This document shows positions 35,032 to 43,187 of a stretch of DNA of 64,000 nucleotides, in pieces. The DNA comes from Halomarina litorea (GTDB lineage Archaea > Halobacteriota > Halobacteria > Halobacteriales > Haloarculaceae), in NCBI RefSeq assembly GCF_024227715.1, contig NZ_CP100448.1:1881655-1945654 (forward strand), in the 5' to 3' direction. Below the pieces are notes generated by a model. The model saw only the letters and a list, made by a program, of their open reading frames with translations, was not told the origin of the DNA and did not search any database. The position numbers were made by a program, and so were the translations under genes. Within the stretch, counting starts at the first letter, position 1. Each line of letters begins with the position of its first letter.

Positions 35032-36356
35032 TCGGCTGTGTGCACGTGCTCGCCATGCTCCTCATCTCCGATCGAGTCCGAACGGTGCAGCCAGTAGAGG
35101 AATAGGAAGAACACCGTTGCGAGGACGTTCAAGACCATCTTGTAGTTCATCTCGATCTTCACCTCTGCAATCTGGACGCTCGATGGGTCTGGGATGACCC
35201 CCGCCCCGAGGAAGATGAAGTGAATGACAAAGCCCGTGAGCACGGCGGAGACGAAGATCATTCCAGAGAGGATGGCCGCGAACTTCGTGCCGTAGTACTC
35301 ACGGTACGCGTCCATGATCGGCGGGACGATGAGGTCGGCGTAGATGTACGAGAGCACCGATCCGAACGGCAAGCCGTTGGCGTAGAGGACGGCGCCGAAC
35401 GGGACGTTCCCGACCGAGCAGACGAACGTCGCGACGCCGATGACCGCACCCAAGACTGCCGTCCAGAAGACGTACACCGGGAGTCCGAACGTCGGCCCGG
35501 AGAAGACGGAGGTCCAGACGCTCTCGGGAATGAAGCCAGCGATGAGTCCGGCGAAGATGAAGCCGATGGCGATTTCGTCCCAGAGCATCCCCCACTCCGA
35601 CCACTGCTTGTCCGCGAGCGCCTTCCAACCCGAGAGGGAGGTCGCCTGCTCGCGAATCGTGGTATTGGCCTCTTCCGGGTCGAAGCTGTCCTTACAGGAC
35701 TGCGAGCAGAAGTAGTAAGTCTGACCGTCGTGTTCAGTCGAGTAGTCGGCTTCCTCGGGGTTGACCTCCATCCCGCAGACCGGGTCTTGCACGGTCGGGG
35801 TACCCTCGTCAAGGACGTTTTGCCGGGCCTGATCGATCACCTTGTCAGGAGTAAGGTAAACGAAGCCGAACGCCATCAGGCCGATGAGCATGAATCCGCC
35901 GACGAGGTCCGCGACGAGGAACTGCCAGCCCAACAGGATGTAGATCACGATACCGATCTCGATGACGAGGTTCGTCGAGGCGAACATGAACGCCCCGATG
36001 GTCGCGGCGGCGGAACCGCCCTTCTTGAAGAGGTTCTTCGCAGTTGCGATCGCGCTGTACGAGCACGACGAGGAGACGAACCCGAACAGCGACCCGTAGC
36101 CGATCTCGCGCAGTCCGTGACCGTCAAGGAGGTCCGCGACCTGCTCATTCGAGGTCCAGGCTTCGACGCCGCCGGCGATTGCGAAGCCGATCACGAGCGC
36201 CCACCACGTGATCCACGCCATCGCAGCGGTCGTCGTCAGGAACTGGCGCGTGCTCTCGACGAAGAACGGCCACAAGGGCTTCGATGTCGTGAGGACACCG
36301 AGTGCGACCGTCGCGAGCGCAACGACGGCGAGGATCGCGTATTCCTTTTTCTCCAT
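35028..36356 (-). CDS. YraQ/UPF0718-type permease with inserted YHS (TRASH-like) domain
   Basis: A 442-residue membrane permease of the DUF318/ArsP-like family. It shows eight or more helices and the family block FVSSSCSYSAIATAKNLFKK near the first third. A repeat-like block in the second half is VATFVCSVGNVPFGAVLYAN. Between them, at about residues 188-225, an inserted YHS metal-binding domain reads DPVCGMEVNPEEA and YYFCSQSCKDSF. Such domains bind copper or other thiophilic metals. The neighbours (Cys-rich Csp protein, HTH-TRASH regulator, P-type ATPase fragment) make metal transport likely. The exact substrate is unknown. Confidence 0.8.
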   Translation of the reverse strand: MEKKEYAILAVVALATVALGVLTTSKPLWPFFVESTRQFLTTTAAMAWITWWALVIGFAIAGGVEAWTSNEQVADLLDGHGLREIGYGSLFGFVSSSCSYSAIATAKNLFKKGGSAAATIGAFMFASTNLVIEIGIVIYILLGWQFLVADLVGGFMLIGLMAFGFVYLTPDKVIDQARQNVLDEGTPTVQDPVCGMEVNPEEADYSTEHDGQTYYFCSQSCKDSFDPEEANTTIREQATSLSGWKALADKQWSEWGMLWDEIAIGFIFAGLIAGFIPESVWTSVFSGPTFGLPVYVFWTAVLGAVIGVATFVCSVGNVPFGAVLYANGLPFGSVLSYIYADLIVPPIMDAYREYYGTKFAAILSGMIFVSAVLTGFVIHFIFLGAGVIPDPSSVQIAEVKIEMNYKMVLNVLATVFFLFLYWLHRSDSIGDEEHGEHVHTAD

Positions 36357-36606
36357 ATAGGATACATGGGGTTCGATCTTTTACGGACCTTCGGCTAACA
36401 CTCCATGGGTGAGACAGGGTCGTAATTTTCTGTCCGGAACGTGTCGACGACTGAGATACCAGACTCTGAATTAGCTGGTGAATTGGACACGGCAGGCTAC
36501 TCTCCCAGTCCGCGTTTCGCATGACTCGTGAGGGCGAGATCCTCGTTTCATCAGCATCGTCTTCGATAGCAGTAGTCAGAAAACGTCCCTGCCCATCCAT
36601 GTACCC

Positions 36607-36631
36607 ATGGCTGAGCTAGATTCAACAGATG
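36607..36631 (+). pseudogene. 5' fragment of the HTH-TRASH regulator, cut by an element
   Basis: Codons at 36607-36630 (ATG then AELDSTD) are the natural N-terminus of the Lrp-like regulator whose main part starts at 38170. Left of the insertion the frame reads MAELDSTD; to the right it continues as DVNLELLLEDAHR. The shared GAT codon at the junction allows the original gene to be rebuilt as MAELDSTDVNLELLLEDA, which is a normal HTH start. Confidence 0.65.
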
Positions 36632-38172
36632 CAGTTATACAGAATCAAGGAGAGTACCTGCGCCTTTAGGCGCGGGATGAATCCGACAACGCTTCCATAG
36701 TCCACCGACGATAGCATGGTTAGATATTCCGCGCCCCAATCCGAACGTATACAACAGAAATCTACATAACCAGTTATGGAAGCGTTCCACGATGCACATC
36801 CATCGAACCCACCGAGCGAACATCCTCAACCACAGTCAGGTAGAGGAACCACTTAACCGGCACGGGTGGAGTGCATCGAAGCTCTGGAACGTTGCAAACT
36901 ATCATTCCCGCCAAGTGTGGGATAACACGGGCGAGATTCCCGACGACTCGGACCTGAAACGCGAGTTGAAGACACATCCAAAGTACAAGGGACTGCATAG
37001 TCAGTCCAGTCAGCGCGTTCTGGAGGAACTCGCTGAATCCTTCAACTCGTGGTACGGCAAACGCAAGAACGACTCGCGCGCGAATCCGCCCGGCTACCGC
37101 AAGAAAAACTACTACGACCAGCAAGGTCATCGCGTCCACGAAGAACACCCGCGTAGCACCGTAACGTGGAAGCAGAAAGGCATCCGACACGACACCGAAA
37201 ATGGTCGAGTGCGCCTCTCGAAAGGCGCGAATCACAAGGAACACCCCCGAGCGTGGGAATACATCCTTGTCGAGTACGAAACCCGCCCCGACGTCACCGT
37301 CGAGAATCTGCAACAGGTTCGAGCTGTCTACGATAAGGCGAAAGGACGCTGGGAACTGCACTTAGTGTGCAAACACGAAGTCGAGACGCCCACTGCACCC
37401 GGTAACGAGACGGCTGGTGTTGACCTTGGTATCAGTAACTTCGCGGCGGTCGCGTACAGCACTGAAGAGGCCGACCTGTACCCCGGCAACCACCTGAAAC
37501 AAGATGGGTACTACTTCCCGAAGGAAATCGCCAAGTGTGACGACTCGGGTGGCGACAGGGCCACGAGACTTCATCACAAGTGGTCGGAGCGTCGCACCCA
37601 CTTCTTCCACAGTCTCGCAAAACACATCGTTGAACAGTGTATCAAGCGTGGCGTAGGGCGCATCAACATCGGGAAACTTGCAGGTGCCCGTGAAGACGAG
37701 AATGGGGACTCGAAGAACTGGGGTCGGCACGGCAACCTTGACTTGCACGGGTGGGCGTTCGACCGTTTCACCAACATCCTCGAATACAAGGCGAAAGTTG
37801 AGGGCATCGAAGTCGTGGAAGTGTCCGAGCGCGACACGAGCAAAACGTGTTGCATCTGCGGTAGAGAAGACGACAATCAGCGTGTTGAACGCGGCCTGTA
37901 CGTGTGCGAGACGTGTGATGCGACGTTCAACGCTGACGTGAACGGGGCGGAGAACATCCGTCTCAACATCAACAACGCAGAAAGTAACTCCGAGTCTGCA
38001 CCCGATCTGGGTGGCGATAGGAGTACCGGCTGGTTGGCACAGCCCGGAGTCTACCTTCATGACTTGTCCAGCGGATTCCAACCGCAGGCTCAAGTGGTAG
38101 ACTGCAAACCCTAATATCCCAACTCAGCGGTGCGGTGCCGTGGGATTCCCGCGTCTTCAGGCGCGGGAGGAT
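36631..38172 (+). mobile_element. IS1341-type (TnpB-only) element inside a regulator gene
   Basis: An IS200/IS605-group element with only tnpB. Left subterminal hairpin: GCGCC-TTTA-GGCGC (36660-36673). Right hairpin: TCCCGCG (38147-38153) with CGCGGGA (38162-38168), immediately followed by the interrupted gene. No target duplication, as expected. The limits are set by where the host gene's reading frame stops and restarts; uncertainty is a few bases. It carries tnpB at 36792-38114 and lacks tnpA. Confidence 0.75.
36792..38114 (+). CDS. tnpB: TnpB-type RNA-guided endonuclease (IS1341 family)
   Basis: A 440-residue TnpB/OrfB protein. RuvC core: AGVDLGISNFAAV with the first Asp near 211, the mid-domain segment REDENGDSKNWGRHGNLDLH, and the last motif FNADVNGAENIRLNIN. 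The zinc ribbon is CCICGREDD...YVCETCDATF. N-terminal residues VEEPLNRHGWSASKLWNVAN are typical of TnpB. The length is complete. The guide RNA would come from the 3' end of the element, overlapping the tnpB 3' region. It disagrees in sequence with the element at 29964, so the two are separate elements. Confidence 0.9.
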   Translation: MHIHRTHRANILNHSQVEEPLNRHGWSASKLWNVANYHSRQVWDNTGEIPDDSDLKRELKTHPKYKGLHSQSSQRVLEELAESFNSWYGKRKNDSRANPPGYRKKNYYDQQGHRVHEEHPRSTVTWKQKGIRHDTENGRVRLSKGANHKEHPRAWEYILVEYETRPDVTVENLQQVRAVYDKAKGRWELHLVCKHEVETPTAPGNETAGVDLGISNFAAVAYSTEEADLYPGNHLKQDGYYFPKEIAKCDDSGGDRATRLHHKWSERRTHFFHSLAKHIVEQCIKRGVGRINIGKLAGAREDENGDSKNWGRHGNLDLHGWAFDRFTNILEYKAKVEGIEVVEVSERDTSKTCCICGREDDNQRVERGLYVCETCDATFNADVNGAENIRLNINNAESNSESAPDLGGDRSTGWLAQPGVYLHDLSSGFQPQAQVVDCKP

Positions 38173-38745
38173 GTCAACTTGGAGTTGTTACTGGAGGATG
38201 CCCATCGGTCGTTTCGCGAAATTGCGGAGGAGGTAGAACTCTCACCACCGACCGTTTCAAATCGTGTCGACCGACTGTGTGACCTCGGCGTCATACGGCG
38301 GTTCACGGTTGACGTGGATCGAACGAAGTTCGCCGACGAGGACGAGTGTCTCGTGGTAATTGACACGCGACTCGCCCATACTGAAGACGTCTTCTCCCAG
38401 TTGCAAGATATCGACGGAGTGGAACACGTCTTCTACACAGTCGACTCGACGGTGGTCGTCAAGGCGGTTCTTCCCCCGGCCGAACTCCGCTCGCTGCTCG
38501 CTGACACGCTGAGCGACGATCAGATCGAGGATTATCACGTGACGTCAATTCTGGGTTCTTCATGGCAGCCGCAGCTCGGAACAGACGACCTAACGATCGA
38601 GTGTACGATCTGCGGAAAACCGATCTCGGGGGATGGTCAAAAAATAGAGGTGGACTCCGGAGACCTGTATCACGTCTGTTGCTCGTCGTGCGCGGAGAAA
38701 ATCGTCGAGCAGTACGAGTCCCTGAAACAGGCAGCCGACGAGTAG
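38140..38745 (+). pseudogene. Lrp-like HTH regulator with TRASH domain, 5' end replaced by element DNA
   Basis: An apparent 201-residue ORF whose first 10 codons come from the element's right end. True host sequence starts at 38170 (DVNLELLLEDAHRSF). The N-terminal AsnC-type HTH is visible (REIAEEVELSPPTVSNRVDR), a ligand-sensing middle domain follows, and a C-terminal TRASH-like metal site reads ECTICGKPISGDGQ and YHVCCSSCAEKI. Such proteins regulate copper export in archaea. A GTG at 38140 could still give a slightly altered protein, so loss of function is not certain. Confidence 0.75.
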
Positions 38746-38996
38746 ACGCGGCTATCTGAATCAGCTCCTTGTCCGCGATTACAAACCCTGGATTGATCAG
38801 CCTGCTATTTTGGGGTGTGAAACAACTGGAGCGTCGATTCGCTCCAACGTGAAGTCAGACGCTGATTCATCTATGCACCAGATGACCGATATCTGCCTTT
38901 TTGAGCCCCTAAGCGGACAGGAGGGAATCGTTTGTTTCCCCACTTGGATCGGTAGCCACAACTCACGAAAAGGAGTCGGTCGTAGTACTGAACGCG

Positions 38997-39335
38997 ATGG
39001 CTCAAATCAACGATTTGCTCGACGATTCGACCCGCGAGTGTATCGACAACTGTCATGAAGCTGTGAAGGCGTGCGCCCATTGCGCCGACGAGTGCATCGG
39101 TAAGGGCGAGGAGATGGAAGAGTGCCCCCGACTCTGTCGCGACGTAGTCACAGTCGCCTCGACGTGCGCTCAGCTCTGTGCATCGGGCTCGCAATTCAAC
39201 AGCGATATCGCGGAGACGTGCGCCGACGTGTGTGAAGCCTGCGCCGACGAGTGTGAACAGCACGACCACGACCACTGTCAGGCTTGTGTCGAACCGCTCC
39301 GCGAGTGCGCGGAGTCCTGCCGATCGATGGCGTAA
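38997..39335 (+). CDS. Cys-rich four-helix copper-storage-like protein (Csp/DUF326)
   Basis: A 112-residue protein with 17 Cys in repeated CxxC and CxxxC spacing (TRECIDNCHEAVKACAHC, STCAQLCASG, TCADVCEACADECEQ), the pattern of Csp-type four-helix bundles that hold many Cu(I) ions in their core. No Tat or other signal is visible, so it would be cytosolic, as in Csp3. It stands 250 bp after the interrupted HTH-TRASH regulator. Its 3' end overlaps the TauE fragment on the other strand. Confidence 0.85.
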   Translation: MAQINDLLDDSTRECIDNCHEAVKACAHCADECIGKGEEMEECPRLCRDVVTVASTCAQLCASGSQFNSDIAETCADVCEACADECEQHDHDHCQACVEPLRECAESCRSMA

Positions 39336-39907
39336 GCCACAATCGCACCGATTCTCGGTCGCCAACTTTCTTCGTCGCTCCAGAACCCGCTGGCGGACAT
39401 GAACGCCCCATAGACAATCATCGGCGGGCCGGGGACTGCGACGGCGCCACCAAAAACCCCCGCAAGGAAACCGGCCGTCGCGCCGACGATGTTCCCCGGC
39501 CGGTAGTCCCGTGCTTCGATCCAATCGGTGACGATATCGAGTTGCTGGGTCGCGCCGACGATTACGACAGCTAACACGAGGACGATCTCGATGGCGACGC
39601 GCATCTGTGCCTTGTTGAACTGACTGAACACGTAGATGCCGAGCGGCATCCCCAGCACGAGTCCACCGACAGGAACGATCCACTTGCGCCAGTCGAACGC
39701 GTCCCGAACGCTCCACCAGACGCGGGCGTTACTCACGACTGCCGTCGCCGTGAAGATGATCGATGCGCTCGAAGGAGACCGGAACAGCGGCATCAGCCCC
39801 ATCGACACCTGCGCGAAACCGAACCCGGCGATCCCGTGAATAACGGATGCGACCAGAATGACGACCGCAGACAGTCCCGTCGTCACCCAGCTACTCGTCA
39901 TCGTCAC
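39278..39907 (-). pseudogene. TauE/SafE sulfite-exporter-like permease, C-terminally truncated
   Basis: The reverse strand encodes helices of the TauE/SafE family (VIHGIAGFGFAQVSMGLMPL, then NIVGATAGFLAGVFGGAVAV and PGPPMIVYGAFMSASGFW). The sequence is family-like up to about residue 180, then ends in a tail unlike the family (RPRIGAIVAYAIDRQD). The missing second half and the overlap with the Csp-like gene imply truncation. An intact family member would have about 250-270 residues. It may be inactive. Confidence 0.6.
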
Positions 39908-40189
39908 CGCCTCCTCGATTGAGTCAGCGTGCGCATCTCTACGGACGATACTATGGCTTCCTCGCTTAGGCTAATTGTCCCTAAGAGCCGGAAGGATACA
40001 TCCCTAGTCAGCTATCGAGATCACGCCTCTGCCACGCCACGAGTTTCTATTTCCAACTCGGGGATAGTGCGTCTCAGTCATCGCGTCCAATCTTCTGCGA
40101 CACAGTGCCCGTAGAGGGTCTTGTGCGGTATTTCGAATAGCAACCACAATCCATGAACCGTAGGAGGGCGTATCTGCAATCGCGCCACG
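39908..40189. other. Intergenic region before the SoxB-like gene
   Basis: About 280 bases with no recognisable gene. AT-rich spots and a possible TATA-like element lie nearer the downstream start. It separates the divergent TauE fragment and SoxB-like gene. No repeat is apparent. Confidence 0.3.
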
Positions 40190-41974
40190 ATGAACGGGAA
40201 CGAGACGTCCATTGGTGAGTGGAAGTCCCTCGGTGGCGATCCTGCCAGCGACAGCGCAGGTGCCCCCGACGTGGTCTTCACCCACGTCAGCGACCTCCAC
40301 GGACAGCTAACGCCGCGCTATCAGGTCTACTACGACAATCCAACGTCGAAGCCAAACTTCGACTTCGGAGAGGACGACCGCGTCATCAAGCGCGGTGGCG
40401 GGATTCCACTGCTCGCGGCCAAACTCGACGAACTCCGCGCGGACTACGAGGTCTGTACGCTGATGAGTGGTGACACCTTCCATGGCTCTGCCGTGACCAC
40501 CTACACCGACGGGCGAGCGATGCTCAAGCCTATCAACGAGCACGTTGCACCCGACGTCTACGTCCCCGGGAACTGGGATTACTCGAACGAGGCCGCCGAG
40601 GACGGCAACGTTGTGGAGCTAATGGACGCCCTCGACGCCCCGGTCCTTGCGAACAATCTCTACGACTGGGAGACCGGCGATCGACTGTACGATGCGTACA
40701 GCGTCATCGAGGTCGGCGGACTCTCTGTGGGCGTCGTGGGGATGACGAACGTCTACGTCGACCGGATGGCACCCGCGTTCTCCGAGGGGAAGTACCGCTT
40801 CGGTAAGCACCCCGCGCTCCTCGAAGAGACCGCACAGGCCGCCCGCGAGGACGGCGCGGACGTCGTGGTGGCGGTCACTGAAATTGGCCTGCCGTGGATG
40901 GTCCAAGCCGCCAAGGACTGCGCTAGCGTGGACGTGATGTTCAGCGCGCATACCCACGAATACACCTACGACCCGATTGTCGTCAAGGAGACCGAAACCG
41001 TGGTCGTCGAGTCCGGGATGGGCGAGGCGCTCGGCCGGGTCGACCTCCGTGTTCAGGACGGGGAGATACAGTTCAGACACCACCTCTACTGTCTGACCGA
41101 GGACGGCGAGTACACGCCGGAACCGGACGCTAACGCACAGGAGACGGTCGAATCGGTGCGTGAGTCGTTCTTCGAGGACGCCCCGGGATTCGAGCGCGGA
41201 GCCGGCACCCTCGAGAAATCCCTCGATACGGTTGTCGGACAGACAGAGACGCCGCTCTACCGGCAGTCGTTCCTCGAGAGCGCCTGGAACACACTGTTCA
41301 ACGACGCACTCCGGAGCCACTTCGACACCGACCTTGCCGTCTCGCACGGATTCCGGTACGGGACCGCCATCCCTCCCGGGGAGATCACGCTCGGCGAACT
41401 CTACACCTTCTTCCCGATGGCGACACCCGTCGCCCGTGGTGTCGCGTACGGCCAGCAGCTCACGTCCCACATGGAGGAATTCCTCGAGGACAACTTCACG
41501 CCCTATCCGTACGACCAGGAGGACGGACGCGTCCGGAACTTCTCATCGAACGTCGAGGTGACCGTCGACCCGACCGCCAAGCGCGGCCGTCGCCTCGTCG
41601 AGATGCGGATCGACGACGAAGCGGTCGACCCGGAGGAGACGTACTCGGTGGCGACATTCCGCCGACCCGGTGACCCCGAACGCGACCTCGGCAACTGTGG
41701 CTTTCCCTTCCAGGACGTCGAGGTTGACGACGGGACGATTCCAGTCGACGTCATCGTCGAGTACCTCGAAGAACACTCACCAGTCGACTACGAAGTAATG
41801 GGGCTGGTCGAGACCGCGGACGATGGCGGTGGTGCCCAGAACACACCCGCCGACGGGCCGTACCCGTTCATCCAACCAGGCGTCGACTATCAGGGCGGAG
41901 AGGCGTACTGTGAGACGTCCATGATTCCGCGCGGGAACGCTTTCCCCGAAGAAGGGCGTAATCGAACGCGCTAG
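40190..41974 (+). CDS. SoxB/5'-nucleotidase-like metallohydrolase
   Basis: A 594-residue two-domain enzyme of the 5'-nucleotidase/SoxB superfamily. Metal-binding motifs: THVSDLHGQL near 30, MSGDTFHGSAVTTYTDGRAM near 94, VPGNWDYSNEA near 124 and FSAHTHEYTYD near 247. The C-terminal 5'-nucleotidase-like domain has SHGFRYGTAIPPGEITLGEL. The GNWDYS motif and GDTFHGSA arrangement resemble SoxB (thiosulfate hydrolysis), and the neighbours (TauE fragment, rhodanese-MBL) support sulfur chemistry. A nucleotidase activity is the alternative. No signal peptide is evident, so SoxB-like periplasmic location is uncertain. Confidence 0.7.
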   Translation: MNGNETSIGEWKSLGGDPASDSAGAPDVVFTHVSDLHGQLTPRYQVYYDNPTSKPNFDFGEDDRVIKRGGGIPLLAAKLDELRADYEVCTLMSGDTFHGSAVTTYTDGRAMLKPINEHVAPDVYVPGNWDYSNEAAEDGNVVELMDALDAPVLANNLYDWETGDRLYDAYSVIEVGGLSVGVVGMTNVYVDRMAPAFSEGKYRFGKHPALLEETAQAAREDGADVVVAVTEIGLPWMVQAAKDCASVDVMFSAHTHEYTYDPIVVKETETVVVESGMGEALGRVDLRVQDGEIQFRHHLYCLTEDGEYTPEPDANAQETVESVRESFFEDAPGFERGAGTLEKSLDTVVGQTETPLYRQSFLESAWNTLFNDALRSHFDTDLAVSHGFRYGTAIPPGEITLGELYTFFPMATPVARGVAYGQQLTSHMEEFLEDNFTPYPYDQEDGRVRNFSSNVEVTVDPTAKRGRRLVEMRIDDEAVDPEETYSVATFRRPGDPERDLGNCGFPFQDVEVDDGTIPVDVIVEYLEEHSPVDYEVMGLVETADDGGGAQNTPADGPYPFIQPGVDYQGGEAYCETSMIPRGNAFPEEGRNRTR

Positions 41975-42038
41975 ACGGCGAGGGCGCACGCGACCGCTCC
42001 GGCGAACGGCAAACTCGGCACGACACAGGTGAGATACG

Positions 42039-43187
42039 ATGGTTAAGAACATTACCGCGGAACAACTCGCGGACAAGATCGACGCCGACGAACAGTTCAC
42101 ACTCATCGACACACGTCCCGAAGACAGCTTCGAGGCCTGGCACGTGCGCAACGCAGAGAACGTTCCGTACGACCCTGACGAGGGGTTGAGCGAGGACCAA
42201 CTGAACGAGGTGGACGCGGTGGTGGACGGCCGGCCGATCGTCGCTATCTGCGGGAAGGGTCTGACGTCGACGCCGTTCGGGTTCGAGCTCGACGAACACG
42301 GCTACGACGACGCCGAGGTCGTCACCGGCGGAATGGAAGAGTGGAGCAAACTCTACGAGGTGGTTCCCATCGAGACGACGAGTGACGACCTCGTCATTCG
42401 GCAGGTCCAGCGCCGGGCGAAGGGCTGTCTCGGCTACGTCGTCGGCTCGAAAGCGACGCAAGAGGCCGTCGTGGTCGATGCGACCAGACAGACCGACCGG
42501 TTCAAAGTCGCCGCCCAGGACGCTGGGCTCTCCATAACACGCGTGCTCGACACGCACGTCCACGCCGACCACATCTCGGGCAGTCCGACACTCGCCGACG
42601 AGATCGGCGTGCCCTACCACCTCGGCGAAGCAGCCAGCGAGCGCGATGTCGAGTACGAGTACGAACCGCTATCAGATGGAGAAGTCATCGAAGTCGGCGA
42701 CGTCGAGATCGAGGCGCTCCACACACCGGGTCACACCTCCGAGATGATGAACTACCTCGTCGACGGCGAACTCCTGTTGACTGGCGATACGCTGTTCGTC
42801 GACTCCGTCGGGCGGACGGAACTCCAATTCGGGGAGGACGATGCCTCGCGTGGGGCCGAACTGCTGTACGACTCGCTCCACGAGACGATCCTCGACCTCC
42901 CGGACGACACCACGATTCTGCCGGGGCACCTCACCGTCACGAGCGACGGGCGCTACGAGAACGGCTCGCCCGGCGAACCCCTCGATGCCCAGCTTGGCAA
43001 TCTACGCGAGGAACTCGACTTCCTCGGGCTCGACCGCGAAGCGTTCATCGAGCGATTAACCGAGGATGCCCCAGAGAAGCCCCCGAACTACGAGACAGTT
43101 ATCACCATCAACACCGGCAAAGAGACCGTCGACGACGAGGGTGAGGCGACAGAACTCGAACTGGGGCCGAACAACTGTGCCGCATAG
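42039..43187 (+). CDS. Rhodanese-MBL fusion, persulfide-dioxygenase-like
   Basis: A 382-residue protein. Residues 1-115 are a rhodanese domain with active-site loop AICGKGLTSTPFGF (Cys). Residues 125-360 are a metallo-beta-lactamase fold with THVHADHISGSPTL and the later HTPGHTSEM and LPGHLTV metal ligands. This combination resembles the ETHE1-type persulfide dioxygenases that oxidise glutathione or other persulfides. It lies 64 bp after the SoxB-like gene and overlaps the multicopper oxidase, so one operon. Confidence 0.8.
   Translation: MVKNITAEQLADKIDADEQFTLIDTRPEDSFEAWHVRNAENVPYDPDEGLSEDQLNEVDAVVDGRPIVAICGKGLTSTPFGFELDEHGYDDAEVVTGGMEEWSKLYEVVPIETTSDDLVIRQVQRRAKGCLGYVVGSKATQEAVVVDATRQTDRFKVAAQDAGLSITRVLDTHVHADHISGSPTLADEIGVPYHLGEAASERDVEYEYEPLSDGEVIEVGDVEIEALHTPGHTSEMMNYLVDGELLLTGDTLFVDSVGRTELQFGEDDASRGAELLYDSLHETILDLPDDTTILPGHLTVTSDGRYENGSPGEPLDAQLGNLREELDFLGLDREAFIERLTEDAPEKPPNYETVITINTGKETVDDEGEATELELGPNNCAA

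Noticed and set aside
38140..38169. Taking the HTH-TRASH gene as a normal gene starting at 38140
   Set aside because: The first codons are the element's hairpin sequence, and the natural start is found on the other side of the element.
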